The notes below the pieces were generated by a model. The model did not search any database, was not told the origin of the DNA, and saw nothing but the letters and a program-made list of their open reading frames with translations. From NCBI GenBank assembly GCA_949710005.1, contig OX453278.1, forward strand, positions 6,416,097 through 6,480,096: DNA of 64,000 nt, read 5' to 3'. The position numbers and the translations under genes were made by a program. Each line of letters opens with the position of its first letter. Position 1 is the stretch's first letter. The stretch comes from Ricordea florida (lineage: Eukaryota > Cnidaria > Anthozoa > Corallimorpharia > Ricordeidae). Below, one piece after another: positions 47,725 to 57,864 of this stretch.

Positions 47725-48091
47725 GAATTCGAAAATGTTCGTTATTTAAGTCAGCCTTTCTTCCCTTTTCATCTAAAATAAACAAATCAAAGTAGTTGAT
47801 CGGATTTTTGGTTTGTAAAACTTTTAAACAAGGATGCTTATTAGATGGAATAACAGCTAGTAGTTGTGATGGTTTAAGTTCTACATTTTCACCTTCGGGG
47901 ATACAACAATTGGAATATGAAGACTTTGACTCTATAAGATCACACATTAAGTAAAAAGGATTACTAGACGACGCTTTAGGAATGTGACTAAATAGCATTT
48001 GTATCTCTTTTACTTGGGTTAAGGGTGGATCCAGATAAATTCTTGTTTTGGGAGTTAGCATATAGATAGATAGAAACGTTGTCTCATTCAT
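47705..48091 (-). CDS. Shorter paralogue of the 44048-44683 virion-block protein
   Basis: 128 residues. It shares RIYLDPPL near the N-terminus, then LMCDLIESKSSYSN, LKPSQLLAVIPS and YFDLFILDE with the 211-residue protein, but lacks the central region. Its stop lies about 10 nt upstream of the preferred start of the next gene, and its own start lies 9 nt after the stop of the coiled-coil gene, so the three are tightly packed and probably co-expressed. Either a genuine short paralogue or an internally deleted duplicate; the frame is intact. Confidence 0.62.
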   Translation of the reverse strand: MNETTFLSIYMLTPKTRIYLDPPLTQVKEIQMLFSHIPKASSSNPFYLMCDLIESKSSYSNCCIPEGENVELKPSQLLAVIPSNKHPCLKVLQTKNPINYFDLFILDEKGRKADLNNEHFRIHLKLCS

Positions 48092-48099
48092 GTTTTTAC

Positions 48100-49353
48100 T
48101 TAGTGCCTCTTCTTTTTAAACTGTTCCACAAAATATAGAACCACAGCCATTATCAACAACCAAGCATTCTTACCTAAAAAGCCAATCACCTCGCCCGCTG
48201 TTTTGAACAGAAAGCTTACAATCGCACCAACCATCCCTGGTAATATTTCACCGAGTTTCTTACCAATAGCTTTAAACCCATTACCAACACCTTTACCTAA
48301 TGTGGATAGGCCTTTAGAAAGATTAGAAACTATAACACCAATAACCACCCCTACAGCACTTACAACTGCAAATACTGTAAAACCATACTTTTTGAAGATA
48401 GCCTTCACACGTTCTCGTAATGGTAGATTTTTAAGTATTTCTTCATTTTTACTCTCCAGATCAGCTATTTGTTCTTGGTTGTAAATAATACTCTTTCTTG
48501 TTAGTTCTCTAAATTTATCAACTTCAGCTTGTAATCTTTCATTACCACGTTCTAACATTGTTAAATTTGACTGTCCCTTCTTATACTTATCTATTTCATC
48601 TTTGTATCGATTCAATTCAACTTTAAGTTTTTCAACCTCTGTTTTAGCTACAACCTTCTGTTCTTCAGCCACATCTAAATAGCTTTCAATTTCGGCAATT
48701 CTGGTTTGTTGTTTTTCAATTATTTCTCTCAACTCTTTTCTATCAATTGTAACATATTGTTCTATCTCCTTTTCACCTGTTTCTATAAAGGCTCTTAAAC
48801 CTTCTAACGCGTTATGTAAATCCTTAATTTTTTTATTAGCTTCATTCAACTGCAATGCTGTATTATAATTTCTTGAAATAAGTGTTTCATAATCACCACC
48901 AATCTCTTTTAATATAGTGTTTGGTAAACCTTTAGTGTTTATTTTCCCATTTTTATCAATCAATATGTGAGGCTTAGCATTACGTCTATTACTCAACATC
49001 ACATTTGTATTTCCTTCACTATCAAAAAATGCTGTAAACGAGGCTTCAAAAGGTTTAAATTCAGGGAAAAAACTTTTTATATATTGCAACGCTTCCATCC
49101 TATTTTCATATTGCTCATCTTTTTCTTTCTGTTCCTCTAATTCTATTTCTTCACTTTGTAATTTAGTATATCCTGATTTTGTTTTAGGTCTAGCACCCTC
49201 ATCCTCATAATTCCTATCACCTCTGGTTGTAGATGTTACTCGAACTTTTTTTTGTGATGGCTTTCTACCAAGTAGTGAACTTTTTTCATCAAAATCATCA
49301 GGATTTTCTTCTTCCCCCAATCCAATGGGATCATCTTCTGGTAATTCTTCCAT
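48100..49353 (-). CDS. Coiled-coil protein with C-terminal membrane helices
   Basis: 417 residues. Residues 1-80 are acidic and disordered. About 85-130 form a globular segment (IKSFFPEFKPFEA). About 165-310 are long heptad-rich coiled coil. The last ~100 residues hold a basic patch (RERVKAIFKKYG), two or three hydrophobic Gly/Val-rich helices and a final membrane helix ending in KKKRH. This architecture recurs beside capsid genes in Polinton-like elements of cnidarians and fish (recollection). A membrane-anchored or minor virion protein is plausible. The start follows a well-formed TTTAAAG-type box at 49361-49385. Confidence 0.72.
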   Translation of the reverse strand: MEELPEDDPIGLGEEENPDDFDEKSSLLGRKPSQKKVRVTSTTRGDRNYEDEGARPKTKSGYTKLQSEEIELEEQKEKDEQYENRMEALQYIKSFFPEFKPFEASFTAFFDSEGNTNVMLSNRRNAKPHILIDKNGKINTKGLPNTILKEIGGDYETLISRNYNTALQLNEANKKIKDLHNALEGLRAFIETGEKEIEQYVTIDRKELREIIEKQQTRIAEIESYLDVAEEQKVVAKTEVEKLKVELNRYKDEIDKYKKGQSNLTMLERGNERLQAEVDKFRELTRKSIIYNQEQIADLESKNEEILKNLPLRERVKAIFKKYGFTVFAVVSAVGVVIGVIVSNLSKGLSTLGKGVGNGFKAIGKKLGEILPGMVGAIVSFLFKTAGEVIGFLGKNAWLLIMAVVLYFVEQFKKKRH

Positions 49354-49360
49354 GATTTTT

Positions 49361-49385
49361 TACTAATCAGTAAGAAATCTTTAGA
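49361..49385 (-). promoter_or_regulatory. TTTAAAG-type upstream box
   Basis: The minus strand reads TCTAAAGATTTCTTACTGAT, ending a few bases before the start at 49353. The box is nearly identical to those at 56561 and 57101. Confidence 0.65.
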
Positions 49386-50846
49386 CCCTTTAGGGCCGCG
49401 AAGCTGGAGCCCTCCCGACAAAGTCGAGCAAACTAATCACATACAATTACCTAAAAGAATTTACTTACCATATAACCTAATGCCAACATACCACCACCTA
49501 CATATACCATTTCACCCATCTTTTGATTGTTACTAGGTTTATAATAGTTAGAGAATTTTGGTTCATGTGTCTCACTATACAATTTCAAAGCTTCATCTGT
49601 ATTCGAAATATTTTTTGATGCCTGATATTTTACATCCTTTTGTTGTACTTTCCAATCAATTAGTTTCTGTCTATTTTCTTGATATTCTGCATAATCTTTT
49701 TGATATTTTTCTATTGCCTTATCGTGTCGTATTCGTTCTGCATCTGTTTTATCACCTGAGAGATATTTTGCAAGATATGATCACTAGACCAAAAGCCACA
49801 TTTTAATCACATTTAAGTTGCATTAAACAACCCTAGAACTTGGGTCTACATTTAAGTCTAGTTTAATTGTTTAAAACATCACTTAAATCAATGCTATTGT
49901 CATAGTGGGGTTTAAGTGCCCCTGAAACATACATTATACACCTGAAGCCATTTAAGTTCCTTAAATGGAGATTAAACATTCTCTAAATTAATGGTTGTGT
50001 TTTGGTTCACATAAATGACTATTTATTGATATATAACAGGAATAGTAAGAATTATAATTGTCCAGTGTGTAACATCACTGTGCACTTCATTGCTCAAGTA
50101 TCTTCAAATTGTCTCTTTTCTCCATAACAGAATCAGAACACCAAAACATGAAAGCAACGTAAAAATGTCTTGACATTTTGAACTCAGTTCAATAAAAAAG
50201 TAATATAATTTTAAAAAAATATCATCAAGAAGAAAAATGACCATATTTCACTAATCACACTAAGACAAGTGTATTAAGAAACTTTAATTTTATCCGTATA
50301 TGTAGTTTCCATGTCCACAGTCATGTACCCTTATTAGCTTATGCATCAAAATTTTGATACAGTGTATATATGTTGTCAAGTAACCACAATGTACAAATGT
50401 GTCAATCTCCAAATCGAAAGACAATGTAAGATGGAACAGAACGATATTTTTACACTTACACAACATTTGCATCAACATTAACACCTGATCTAACAAGTAG
50501 CATATGACAATTTGCAAAAGTGGTGTGAACTGTCAATCAAAAGTAGTCATTTGTATATGCACTTTCCTATGTACCAATTTATTTCAGCTGGTTAAACCTA
50601 AGTTTGTATGCAATCCGTAGTGCCACAGTACTGTTAAGAAAATACTGGTGCCTTCAGAACTCAAATACTGTCCAGTCATATCATAATAAAAATTATTTTT
50701 TCAGAGAAAAAAAGAGAAATAAGGAGAACGTTTGCTTCAATGATACAGTCTCTTCTTAGCTAAGAACCCTATCAATGATTTAATCTAAATCTGTAAAATG
50801 CCAGCACGACGAGGTATAGGGCAAACTGCCATAAGTTTGGCATTAC

Positions 50847-51041
50847 CTAGAGAAAGATAAGCTGCAGTAAAGAGGCTGTGGATTCTGTGCACTTTAGCGA
50901 TTGAGATGAACATTTCGTTTTTGTGTGACGGCGATACGAAGATGAATGTGCGAAGGACTTTCCGCAAGTTTCACACTTATCACAGAAGAAAGGGCTTGGA
51001 GTGTTTTCGACGAAACTTGTTTCAGGATAATCTTCGGCCAT
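50847..51041 (-). CDS. C2HC zinc-finger exon, possible remnant of a transposase gene
   Basis: From the Met at 51041 the frame encodes about 64 residues with C-x2-C, an aromatic, and H-x4-C in CETCGKSFAHSSSYRRHTKTKC order. This fits a single CCHC-type zinc finger. It is transcribed away from the five-exon gene, with a ~280-bp putative bidirectional promoter between them. Only one finger and no catalytic domain are visible, so it may be the first exon of a transposase whose remainder has been deleted. A frame this short could also be chance outside the finger. Confidence 0.45.
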   Translation of the reverse strand: MAEDYPETSFVENTPSPFFCDKCETCGKSFAHSSSYRRHTKTKCSSQSLKCTESTASLLQLIFL

Positions 51042-51323
51042 TTTGTTGATTATCAAAGACGGAAACCGCAATCGGTAATGATTGATTTGCGTCACGAGCC
51101 ATGAATGGCCCTATTGTTATCCCAAGCAATTTGCATTTGGTTTTTCTGCTTCATTGCAATTGGTTGGTTTTCGATAGTAAGCCAATCAGAAAGTGAGAGT
51201 GTCGGTCGCGGGATGTATGTTTCATGTAGTTAGCGTCATTTAGAAGTTCGCATTCCAGCTTCGTTCCTTGCCGTGTGCTCGCTCGTGTTTTACAGTTAGT
51301 TACACTTCACTTTTCCGGTAACG

Positions 51324-54300
51324 ATGACTGCACTAGGTGCTCAACAGGAACGACAGCTTCTTCTGATTGAAAGGATGAGCGGTAAAATGGATGCGATTTG
51401 CGACAGTCAAAAGAGACTCCAGGATGCCAATGCAAGCCTGCGACAGGAGAACGAAAGACTAAGAGACGAATTACAAAAGAAGGAGAAGCAGGGCAACCGA
51501 CGTGGTTTGAGAAATTCACGGCGGAGTTCTACAGTTGAAATTCCAAATGAACTAAGGGTGAGTAGATCTTTTTGTTTTCGTGGAGCAACTTCAGAATACC
51601 CGTCCACTCATTTACATGTGTCGGGGGCTTTTGAAGAACGAGGTATATCACAATGGACTCTTTTGTTATTCATCAGTATGTAAATAAGTGGACGGGTATT
51701 CTGGAGTCTGACGCCATTTCATTTACTTCTTTTTGTTGAAGCAAAACATTGTATGCTAGATGAATTCGAAGTAAAAAGACGAGTACCTATTATTATTAGT
51801 TAGTATACCTATTACTTCGTGTGTGGGCGCATGAAGCTCGAACGTGGTGGTGAGTTAACTTTAGTGTGGGGACGAAGTGACTGGTTTTCAATTTGCATCG
51901 TGTACTCAAGCCACAGCTGTGCGTGTATGAGGGCCATGAGACGGCGATCTTTTCAGTTTTGTTGAAAATCTTTTCAATCTTAGCTTCAGTAAAGATCTTT
52001 TAATCAAAGATTTTAATCTCCTCAAAAACCACAAAAACTCAAGTTCATTTCTTAATATAATTATGCCCCGTACTCATTGCACTTGTTTAGAGAGGGCTTT
52101 GCGGTAAGATTTCCGCACAGGTCCCTACTTCATTATGCATTCTGTAACTATACTATTTCGTTCTTCGAACACAAGAAATATTTGCACGTGAATTACACCA
52201 GACAAGACAGCTTCCGCATGCATAATGAGTAGGGACCTGTGCGGAAATCATTCCGCGCGACTACACCAGGAATAATGAAGTATGGGGTTTAATAGGGAAT
52301 TCTTGCCCTTTTTACAGTGTTTGATTCGATATCTGAGAAGCAGTCTAGTAATACAGGAAAGTGGTTGCATTATCTTCCTTATGCGCGACAATATGTAATT
52401 AGCATCGTGAGGAGCAGTTGTTCCGACCTGTAACCTCAAAAACTTCATTAATTCTTGCACTGATTTTGTATTATCACGCTCTTGCAGAAACGGTTTCGAT
52501 TTATTTACAAGAAGTTGGTGGAAAAGAAGATGTTAAAGGGCTTCATTGTTGATGAGGAGTATGTATTCAATTTCCTTTTACATTATCAGAGCCATGATCA
52601 GTAATTTAGAGATGAACCAAGGCACTTTCCTTTGTCATTTTTTCCTTATTTCCTGTACAACATTTAACATGCTATTGTTTTAAATTTAGTGGAAATTGGG
52701 ATCTTGATGACTTCTGGGGCTATATAAAACACAGAATGTTTGTAAAATAATACTGATCCCATTGCTGTCATCATAAACACCCCAATTATTTAGAAATAGA
52801 ATTTAACCAATTTACATTGCCTCATTTTTTTCTGGTTACATTCTTGGTTGTAGATATAAACACTGAGGACATTTCCTTATTTCCAAATAATTTGACTCAA
52901 GAGTGCGGTGGTGGGCATGTATTTTAAGGTGCTCGGTATTCAGCGATAAATTGTCTAAACAACACTAGTACTTATAACTGGTCTGGGAGCTCTACTACTA
53001 CAGCAAATGAGAAACATGCTGATGCTGGAGCTGGCTACTTAAATTAGTGGTCCTAGCTGGTGGTGTCCACTATAGGTTTATTAGAATTTGTCCATGCACA
53101 AGCGTATAGGTTGTTTTGAGTTTTTGTTGGGTAGGCATTTGTAGAACCGGCTGCTTATGGAAATTTCCATGGGAACCTATATTCCAGAGAGTTAATGTTA
53201 TGTGCTCCACTTAAAGCACAGTCTGTGATGATTGTATTGCATGACCTTAAGTTTTGTTAAATAATTTTAAATATGCTGTTTTTTCTTTTAAGTCCATCGT
53301 CTGAGGGAAACCAGATTGTTTTTACCCAAATTAAAGAAATTTTGAGGAAAGAACATGGTGGCGAAAACTGTCCTTGGACTGAATTACAAATGGAAGGTTT
53401 GTACATTATTTTATTCTGTTCAAAGCTTATTGAGAGATAATATTGTGTGGTGCAAATGTCTTTGTTGAATCAAAACCCAAAGTGTTTTAAAACTGTAGGA
53501 TTCCATTTTATATAAATCCTAGGGAGCACGATTTATTTGATATAATTGTTAATTGATAATTTTTCAACAGCCCAGTTTTGTCGCTATTTCACTACAATAC
53601 GGGAAAGGGACTTGAGGATCAGGACAGGCAAAAATAAAGAACACAAAGAAAAATGCAAAAAGAACAGACGGCTGTTAACTGTGAGTCTAGAAATATATTC
53701 ATTTAATTGATTATTGCATTTTGTAGTAATTATAATTTGTGTGTCAAATTGTTTTAACCATAAAAATGTATCTATTGAGCTGAGGGCTGATAGTTCCTTT
53801 GTCTGAACAATTTGCATTTTGATCCTACTGGGATGTTCAAATGTCCTGCCTGTTTCCATGCTTATAACAGTGTGCACGTAATGTATGGTTCTGAGGGAAA
53901 GTTTCATGAGAGTCCTGATGTTTCCTGAGATGAAGTCGAGGGAAACTTTAGGACCCAGAGGAAAACAAAACTAATCGTTATATACCTAGACTTTCACTCA
54001 ACAAAATGAGCACTGTGATTGGTCGATTGTTGATCACATGCCCCCGATCAAATTTAAATGTGTATTACAGGAAAAATTAACAAAGATGATACAACTGGCA
54101 CACAGACAAAATTCTAATATTTGGATTTATGTTTTGATATTTAGACGCTTATGGTACCGTAGATATGAATTTTTTTGACTAGCTTTTATATTATAAAGAT
54201 TAAGAAAAGTTGGAGAATTCGGACTTCTTAAAGTTCTTATTATTTAAATTTTCAACCCTGCTTTCAGAAATTATCACAAAAAAATATGCAATATAGCAAA

Positions 54301-54473
54301 CAGGTTATTCTTACCCTTGGACTCTCAATGTTTGACAAGTAAATAATTATCCTTGGTATATTTACACATTTGTTGGTTTGGAGAATTTTGTAGGTTAATT
54401 CAGTATTAAAGTGTTGATAATTGTAATGATGTTTATGATATGATGCTTAACCCTTTCACTCCCAAGAGTGACT

Positions 54474-54518
<45 letters not shown>

Positions 54519-54587
54519 ATGGAGACCCCTTGGGAGTGAAAGGGTTAAAAACTATCTCCCTTAACCCTTTCACTCCCAAGAGTGACT

Positions 54588-54632
<45 letters not shown>

Positions 54633-54694
54633 ATGGAGACCCCTTGGGAGTGAAAGGGTTAATGATGATATGATATTAATGTCAGCTGCATTGC

Positions 54695-54738
<44 letters not shown>

Positions 54739-55439
54739 ATGGAGACCCCTTGGGAGTGAAAGGGTTAATGATGATATGATATTAATGTCAGCTGCATTGC
54801 CATAAATTTTCTATCTTATCAAAAAGCTCCTTATAACTTTTAGAGTCAGGGGGTTGGGTAAAAATGAATCACAAACTCATACAATTGAAGGAGTATTAAT
54901 TGAACCTTGGATTAAGCACCTAGAGTGAATCAGGCTTTTTTTTCTTTGCTTTGAGCAATTATTGTTTTTTTCAATGTAGCAATCATCATTTCCTCTTGTA
55001 CTTCTTCTTATGACTTAACTTGCAGCTTCCTTTATTTATTCTCAATTGATTTAATATCATTCTCTGTTAGAAACTGGAAAGACGGAATCGTGCATTTGAG
55101 TTGGTTCAATCAAGCATGACAGCAACACAACGGCAGTGTGCTAGTGAGGTCCTGTTTATTGACTACATGAGCAGTGAGGAGTCAGATTATGATGAGATAG
55201 AGGACCCCATTACAGGAGAAAAGCAGAGAAAACTTGCAAGATACCATAAAAAAAGGTTGCCATGGGAAAGGTCAAGCCTAAAAAACTTGAAACAAAAGTT
55301 GGATCGCGCATACCATGACAGCCTGTCATTGCATGCTAGAGCCATGTCCAAGGCCAGAGAGGTGCATGGTGTGTCAACAAGACCAGCACCTGAAGGTCCA
55401 GCTTGGGCTGTTAGACAGATTGATACTGTTTATTCTTAG
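51324..55439 (+). CDS. Five-exon transposon-borne coiled-coil protein
   Basis: Exons 51324-51557, 52488-52558, 53293-53396, 53571-53680 and 55071-55439 join without a stop, in consistent phases (0, 2, 1, 0), all with GT-AG borders; total 295 residues. Residues ~5-55 form a leucine-zipper-like coiled coil, followed by a basic patch (RRGLRNSRRSS). The middle is a Lys-rich helical region. The C-terminal third has an acidic EESDYDEIED run, a KKRLPWERSSLK motif and a final PAPEGPAWAV block. No catalytic domain is visible. It lies wholly within the CACTA-like element. En/Spm elements often encode a second, DNA-binding, non-catalytic protein; a similar role is inferred. The intact frame suggests recent selection or recent insertion. 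Confidence 0.75.
51591..51704. repeat. Inverted repeat in intron 1 of the transposon gene
   Basis: TCAGAATACCCGTCCACTCA and onwards at 51591-51618 is mirrored at 51677-51704. The insert is ~58 bp. It may be a tiny foldback element. Confidence 0.7.
52108..52250. repeat. Inverted repeat in intron 1 of the transposon gene
   Basis: GATTTCCGCACAGGTCCCTA and the following ~15 bp are mirrored at 52213-52250. There is no coding content. Confidence 0.7.
54447..54662. mobile_element. Dimeric 102-bp MITE, second copy
   Basis: Two 102-bp units (54447-54548, 54561-54662) and a 12-nt linker. This is the reverse complement of 1452-1667; I see no difference in the compared unit. It lies in the last intron of the transposon-borne gene, so it is nested inside the CACTA-like element, itself inside the Polinton-like element. 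Confidence 0.88.
54663..54799. repeat. Local tandem duplication including part of the MITE
   Basis: A ~105-bp segment is repeated. The flank TGATGATATGATATTAATGT and onwards occurs at 54663 and 54768, and the right-hand ~70 bp of the MITE unit recurs between them (54697-54767). Confidence 0.75.
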
Positions 55440-56331
55440 GCCAATGGATCTCATGCTACTTTAAATGAGACCTTTTTTTCACACAGCAGACAATTGGCTC
55501 TACTGTAAAAAATGCTACCAAAAAAGCAGTGTACTTTTAGATATTTTTAGTCACAACATTGTGAAACATTTTTCATATGTAAAGATTTATGACATGTAGG
55601 TCTTACTTAATTGAATAAAAAAAATGTTTTTCTTAATAAAAGGTATTTTTAATATAATCAAACAAGTGTACTGCAAGTGTTGGGTGGGTTTGCTGCAAAG
55701 CAACAACAACTAAGACAACAGCAAATGAAATATACACTGTACATGTAACGACCAAGTAAAAAACACCACTGTTTATGAAGGAATACATTTGGTGGGTGAC
55801 TTAAAACATGCTTATGAAATGAATATGGCCAAAAAGATATAGTTGAACCCTCTAAAATTAAATATAATTATGATCATTTAATTACCCTAAAACATGACTT
55901 TTACACACATTTAGAATGTGTTTAAGTTTCTAATTAAACATAACGTAAACGTCAGAAGATATTTTGGTTGTATTTAATGCTCACTTAAACATACATTAAG
56001 CTTTAGCCTTAAGGGTGTTTAAGGCGGGTTTAAGGTGAAATTAAACATATTTTTAAGTTCTTAAACCTCTAATTAAATGTAGTAAACATAAGTTTAAGCC
56101 AAGATTAATTTCAGTTTAAGTCTGCTTAAATGTTCTTTTTCTCCTTGTGGATCCACCAACAAAGGCGGTTGCATTCAAAATAGCTCCTCCAAACATCATT
56201 GCTATTGTTGCCATGTTTCCGCGTAGCGGGTAGGTCTTTAGACCGTTTCTTCGCTTCGCTCATGTCTATAAATCCTTAATTTGAGGTTCCTCCCCTTTAG
56301 GTCGGTAAAATCGATCGAAGATCGGCCCCGG

Positions 56332-56550
56332 CTACGCCGGTAAAATCTTTTGATCCTCTAAATATGTTTTTAGGTACATACTACCTGACAATACAGCCAC
56401 CCATTTAGCATAATTTGTAATACTTGAGGATGGGTCGTTCATAAATGATTCTTTCATGGCCTTTTTAGCTACATAGCCAACAGCAGCTGCTAACCCAATA
56501 AGTACTGCTGAATCAGTAACAGTTTTCACAAGTTTGTTTTCATTTGACAT
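56332..56550 (-). CDS. Small membrane protein of the virion block
   Basis: 72 residues with a hydrophobic Ala/Gly/Leu segment at about 14-28 and a second at about 47-60, separated by a short polar loop. No known domain. It lies 118 bp before the split gene on the same strand, with a well-formed TTTAAAG-type box at 56561-56583. A GC hairpin (56328-56340) covers its last codons. Small hydrophobic proteins of this kind are common in the capsid blocks of Polinton-like elements (recollection). Confidence 0.6.
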   Translation of the reverse strand: MSNENKLVKTVTDSAVLIGLAAAVGYVAKKAMKESFMNDPSSSITNYAKWVAVLSGSMYLKTYLEDQKILPA

Positions 56551-56560
56551 AATTATTTAC

Positions 56561-56583
56561 TGTATCAGTAAGAAACCTTTAAA
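56561..56583 (-). promoter_or_regulatory. TTTAAAG-type upstream box
   Basis: The minus strand reads TTTAAAGGTTTCTTACTGAT, about 10 bases before the start at 56550. Confidence 0.65.
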
Positions 56584-56619
56584 TCGGCTTTGCCGGCCAG
56601 CTACGCTGAAATCGCTTAC

Positions 56620-57093
56620 TCATATCATTCCCATTTTTGGCGGTTGTGGTTGGGTGGGGATATTCAGCGGAGCTGGTCCTACAGATCTTGTGGGCGGAAC
56701 ATTAGTTGGAACTTGAGATAAATCTACTATTCTATTTTTATTATCCTCCTTTTCAGCGGAGCTGGTCCTACGGATTTGTCGGTATCTCATAAACATGTCA
56801 AATGCTGTAAACCCTATTCCTACAATAGATAAAACGGTTGTAAAAGATAGTTCTGGAAGCCATGCTTTAGACTCACCATCTTCATTGGAATTTTGCTCTT
56901 CTTCCTGTTTCATTTGCTCCTCAGCTCGCAGGGTCTCTCTAGCTAATGCTTCTTTTGCTTTTTTATTATATTCAGCTAATTTCTTACCTGCTGCTACTTT
57001 TTTAGGATCTTTCTCCCTCTTTTTAGAAGTATTACCTTCAGTTTTTTCTTTTGGTTGGTCTCTAGTAATTTGTTCAACAACTTCTTCGGACAT
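56620..57093 (-). CDS. Basic protein with one membrane helix, virion block
   Basis: The open frame begins at 57108, but the Met at 57093 is preferred because the upstream box lies at 57101-57123. About 157 residues: an acidic start, then a strongly basic region (KKREKDPKKVAAGKKLAEYN), a charged helix, a single hydrophobic segment (TTVLSIVGIGFTAFDMFM) and a Pro-rich tail. Two GC hairpins with identical stems CAGC-GGA-GCTG (56665-56675, 56754-56764) lie within the frame and encode short Ala/Pro/Ser inserts. Function is unknown. The basic stretch could contact DNA in the particle (inference). Confidence 0.65.
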   Translation of the reverse strand: MSEEVVEQITRDQPKEKTEGNTSKKREKDPKKVAAGKKLAEYNKKAKEALARETLRAEEQMKQEEEQNSNEDGESKAWLPELSFTTVLSIVGIGFTAFDMFMRYRQIRRTSSAEKEDNKNRIVDLSQVPTNVPPTRSVGPAPLNIPTQPQPPKMGMI

Positions 57094-57100
57094 TATTTTA

Positions 57101-57123
57101 CATATCATTAAGAAATCTTTAGA
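57101..57123 (-). promoter_or_regulatory. TTTAAAG-type upstream box
   Basis: The minus strand reads TCTAAAGATTTCTTAATGAT, directly before the preferred start at 57093. Confidence 0.65.
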
Positions 57124-57192
57124 CCCCTTTAGGGCCGCGAATCGGGCGGAGCCCTCCCCGACAAAGTCGGAGCAAATAACATCATATCATAC

Positions 57193-57864
57193 TTAGTAAA
57201 CAGTATCATACCCAGCAGCAGCTTGGTTAGTAGCCTGCTCAGTTTTGTTGGAATCATCTATATTTTTACTTGTAACTTGTTGTATTTCTGCTCGAAGAGC
57301 AGGCCCAGCTTCGCTGATTTTACCTATTTTAACATGTTTAGCAACCTGAAATAGCCCGCTAGCAAGTGCTGCCAATCTTCCTGCTTTCAATGCTAAGAGC
57401 CCTACAATGTTTGTCAGTTCGCGATTAACCAAGTCATCATTCTTTAAATCCACACAAAGAGCTTCTATATCATCTACTGGAACCATGTAAGAAATAACTT
57501 TAGAAATTAATTGAAGAGATGAATCTACTAACCCACCATTAATTTTCTTACCTAATACTGCCTGATATCGATTATAATATTTTTCAATGTCTTTTACTGA
57601 TAATTTTTTTATATCACCAAGACTCATATCAACCCCTAAATATTCCTTTGTGGTTCCAAGAGCTGCGAGGATGGCTAGTGATTCTTGTTTTTCGGCTACG
57701 CCGGTCTTTAGACTTATTTCAACTTCATTATCATCTTTTACCTCATCTTTTACATCACTAATATAATCTTCAACTTCTGTCATCTTTTGTGATAATACAT
57801 GGATTCTTTTTAAATCGGCTTTGTCGGTCCGAATGAAATCACTTAAGGGATCTCCAAATAACAT
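57193..57864 (-). CDS. Helical virion-block protein, unknown function
   Basis: The frame opens at 57891, but the Met at 57864 (MLFGDPLSDF) is a better start; it then overlaps the end of the ATPase gene by 22 nt. About 223 residues, mostly helical, with a central conserved-looking stretch (LGVDMSLGDIKKLSVKDIEKYYNRYQ) and a hydrophobic Leu/Ala-rich segment near the C-terminus. It resembles a protein found just downstream of the ATPase in other cnidarian Polinton-like elements (recollection). Hairpins at 57290-57300, 57306-57316 and 57693-57703, plus a near-hairpin at 57816, fall inside the frame without breaking it. Confidence 0.66.
   Translation of the reverse strand: MLFGDPLSDFIRTDKADLKRIHVLSQKMTEVEDYISDVKDEVKDDNEVEISLKTGVAEKQESLAILAALGTTKEYLGVDMSLGDIKKLSVKDIEKYYNRYQAVLGKKINGGLVDSSLQLISKVISYMVPVDDIEALCVDLKNDDLVNRELTNIVGLLALKAGRLAALASGLFQVAKHVKIGKISEAGPALRAEIQQVTSKNIDDSNKTEQATNQAAAGYDTVY

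Larger units (their letters stand above)
49782..56149 (+). mobile_element. CACTA (En/Spm)-like DNA transposon, 6.4 kb
   Basis: The left tip reads CACTAGACC and the right tip, on the other strand, CACAAGGAG. The 3-bp sequence GAT lies directly outside both tips (49779-49781 and 56150-56152). CAC-starting ends with a 3-bp target duplication are the signature of the En/Spm superfamily. Both subterminal ~250-bp zones (49795-50000 and 55850-56140) are packed with short TTTAAG/CTTAAA motifs in both orientations, also typical. No full transposase was found, so this copy is probably non-autonomous. It carries a five-exon gene (+) and a divergent zinc-finger frame (-). Confidence 0.78.
49451..56214 (-). 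pseudogene. Virion-block gene split by a CACTA-like transposon
   Basis: The 5' part runs 56214 to 56150: ATG, then a hydrophobic Ala/Gly/Met-rich segment of ~21 codons. The 3' part runs 49778 to 49451: a charged helical region with RIRHDKAIEKYQ-like text, then a C-terminal Gly-rich hydrophobic segment, stop TAG at 49453-49451. The parts are separated by the 6,368-bp insertion 49782-56149. With one copy of the 3-bp duplication removed they join in frame, for an ancestral product of about 130 residues with no other disruption. Polinton-like elements commonly carry a capsid-block protein with a hydrophobic start and a KRHxxAxEKxQ-type helix (recollection). The present gene cannot make it unless the transposon excises. 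Confidence 0.8.

Noticed and set aside
49558-49806. Plus-strand 82-residue frame
   Set aside because: It is antisense to the 3' half of the split virion-block gene and crosses the transposon boundary.
54440-54673. A 77-residue protein with an internal repeat
   Set aside because: The frame reads straight through the two MITE units. The repeat in the protein is the repeat in the DNA.
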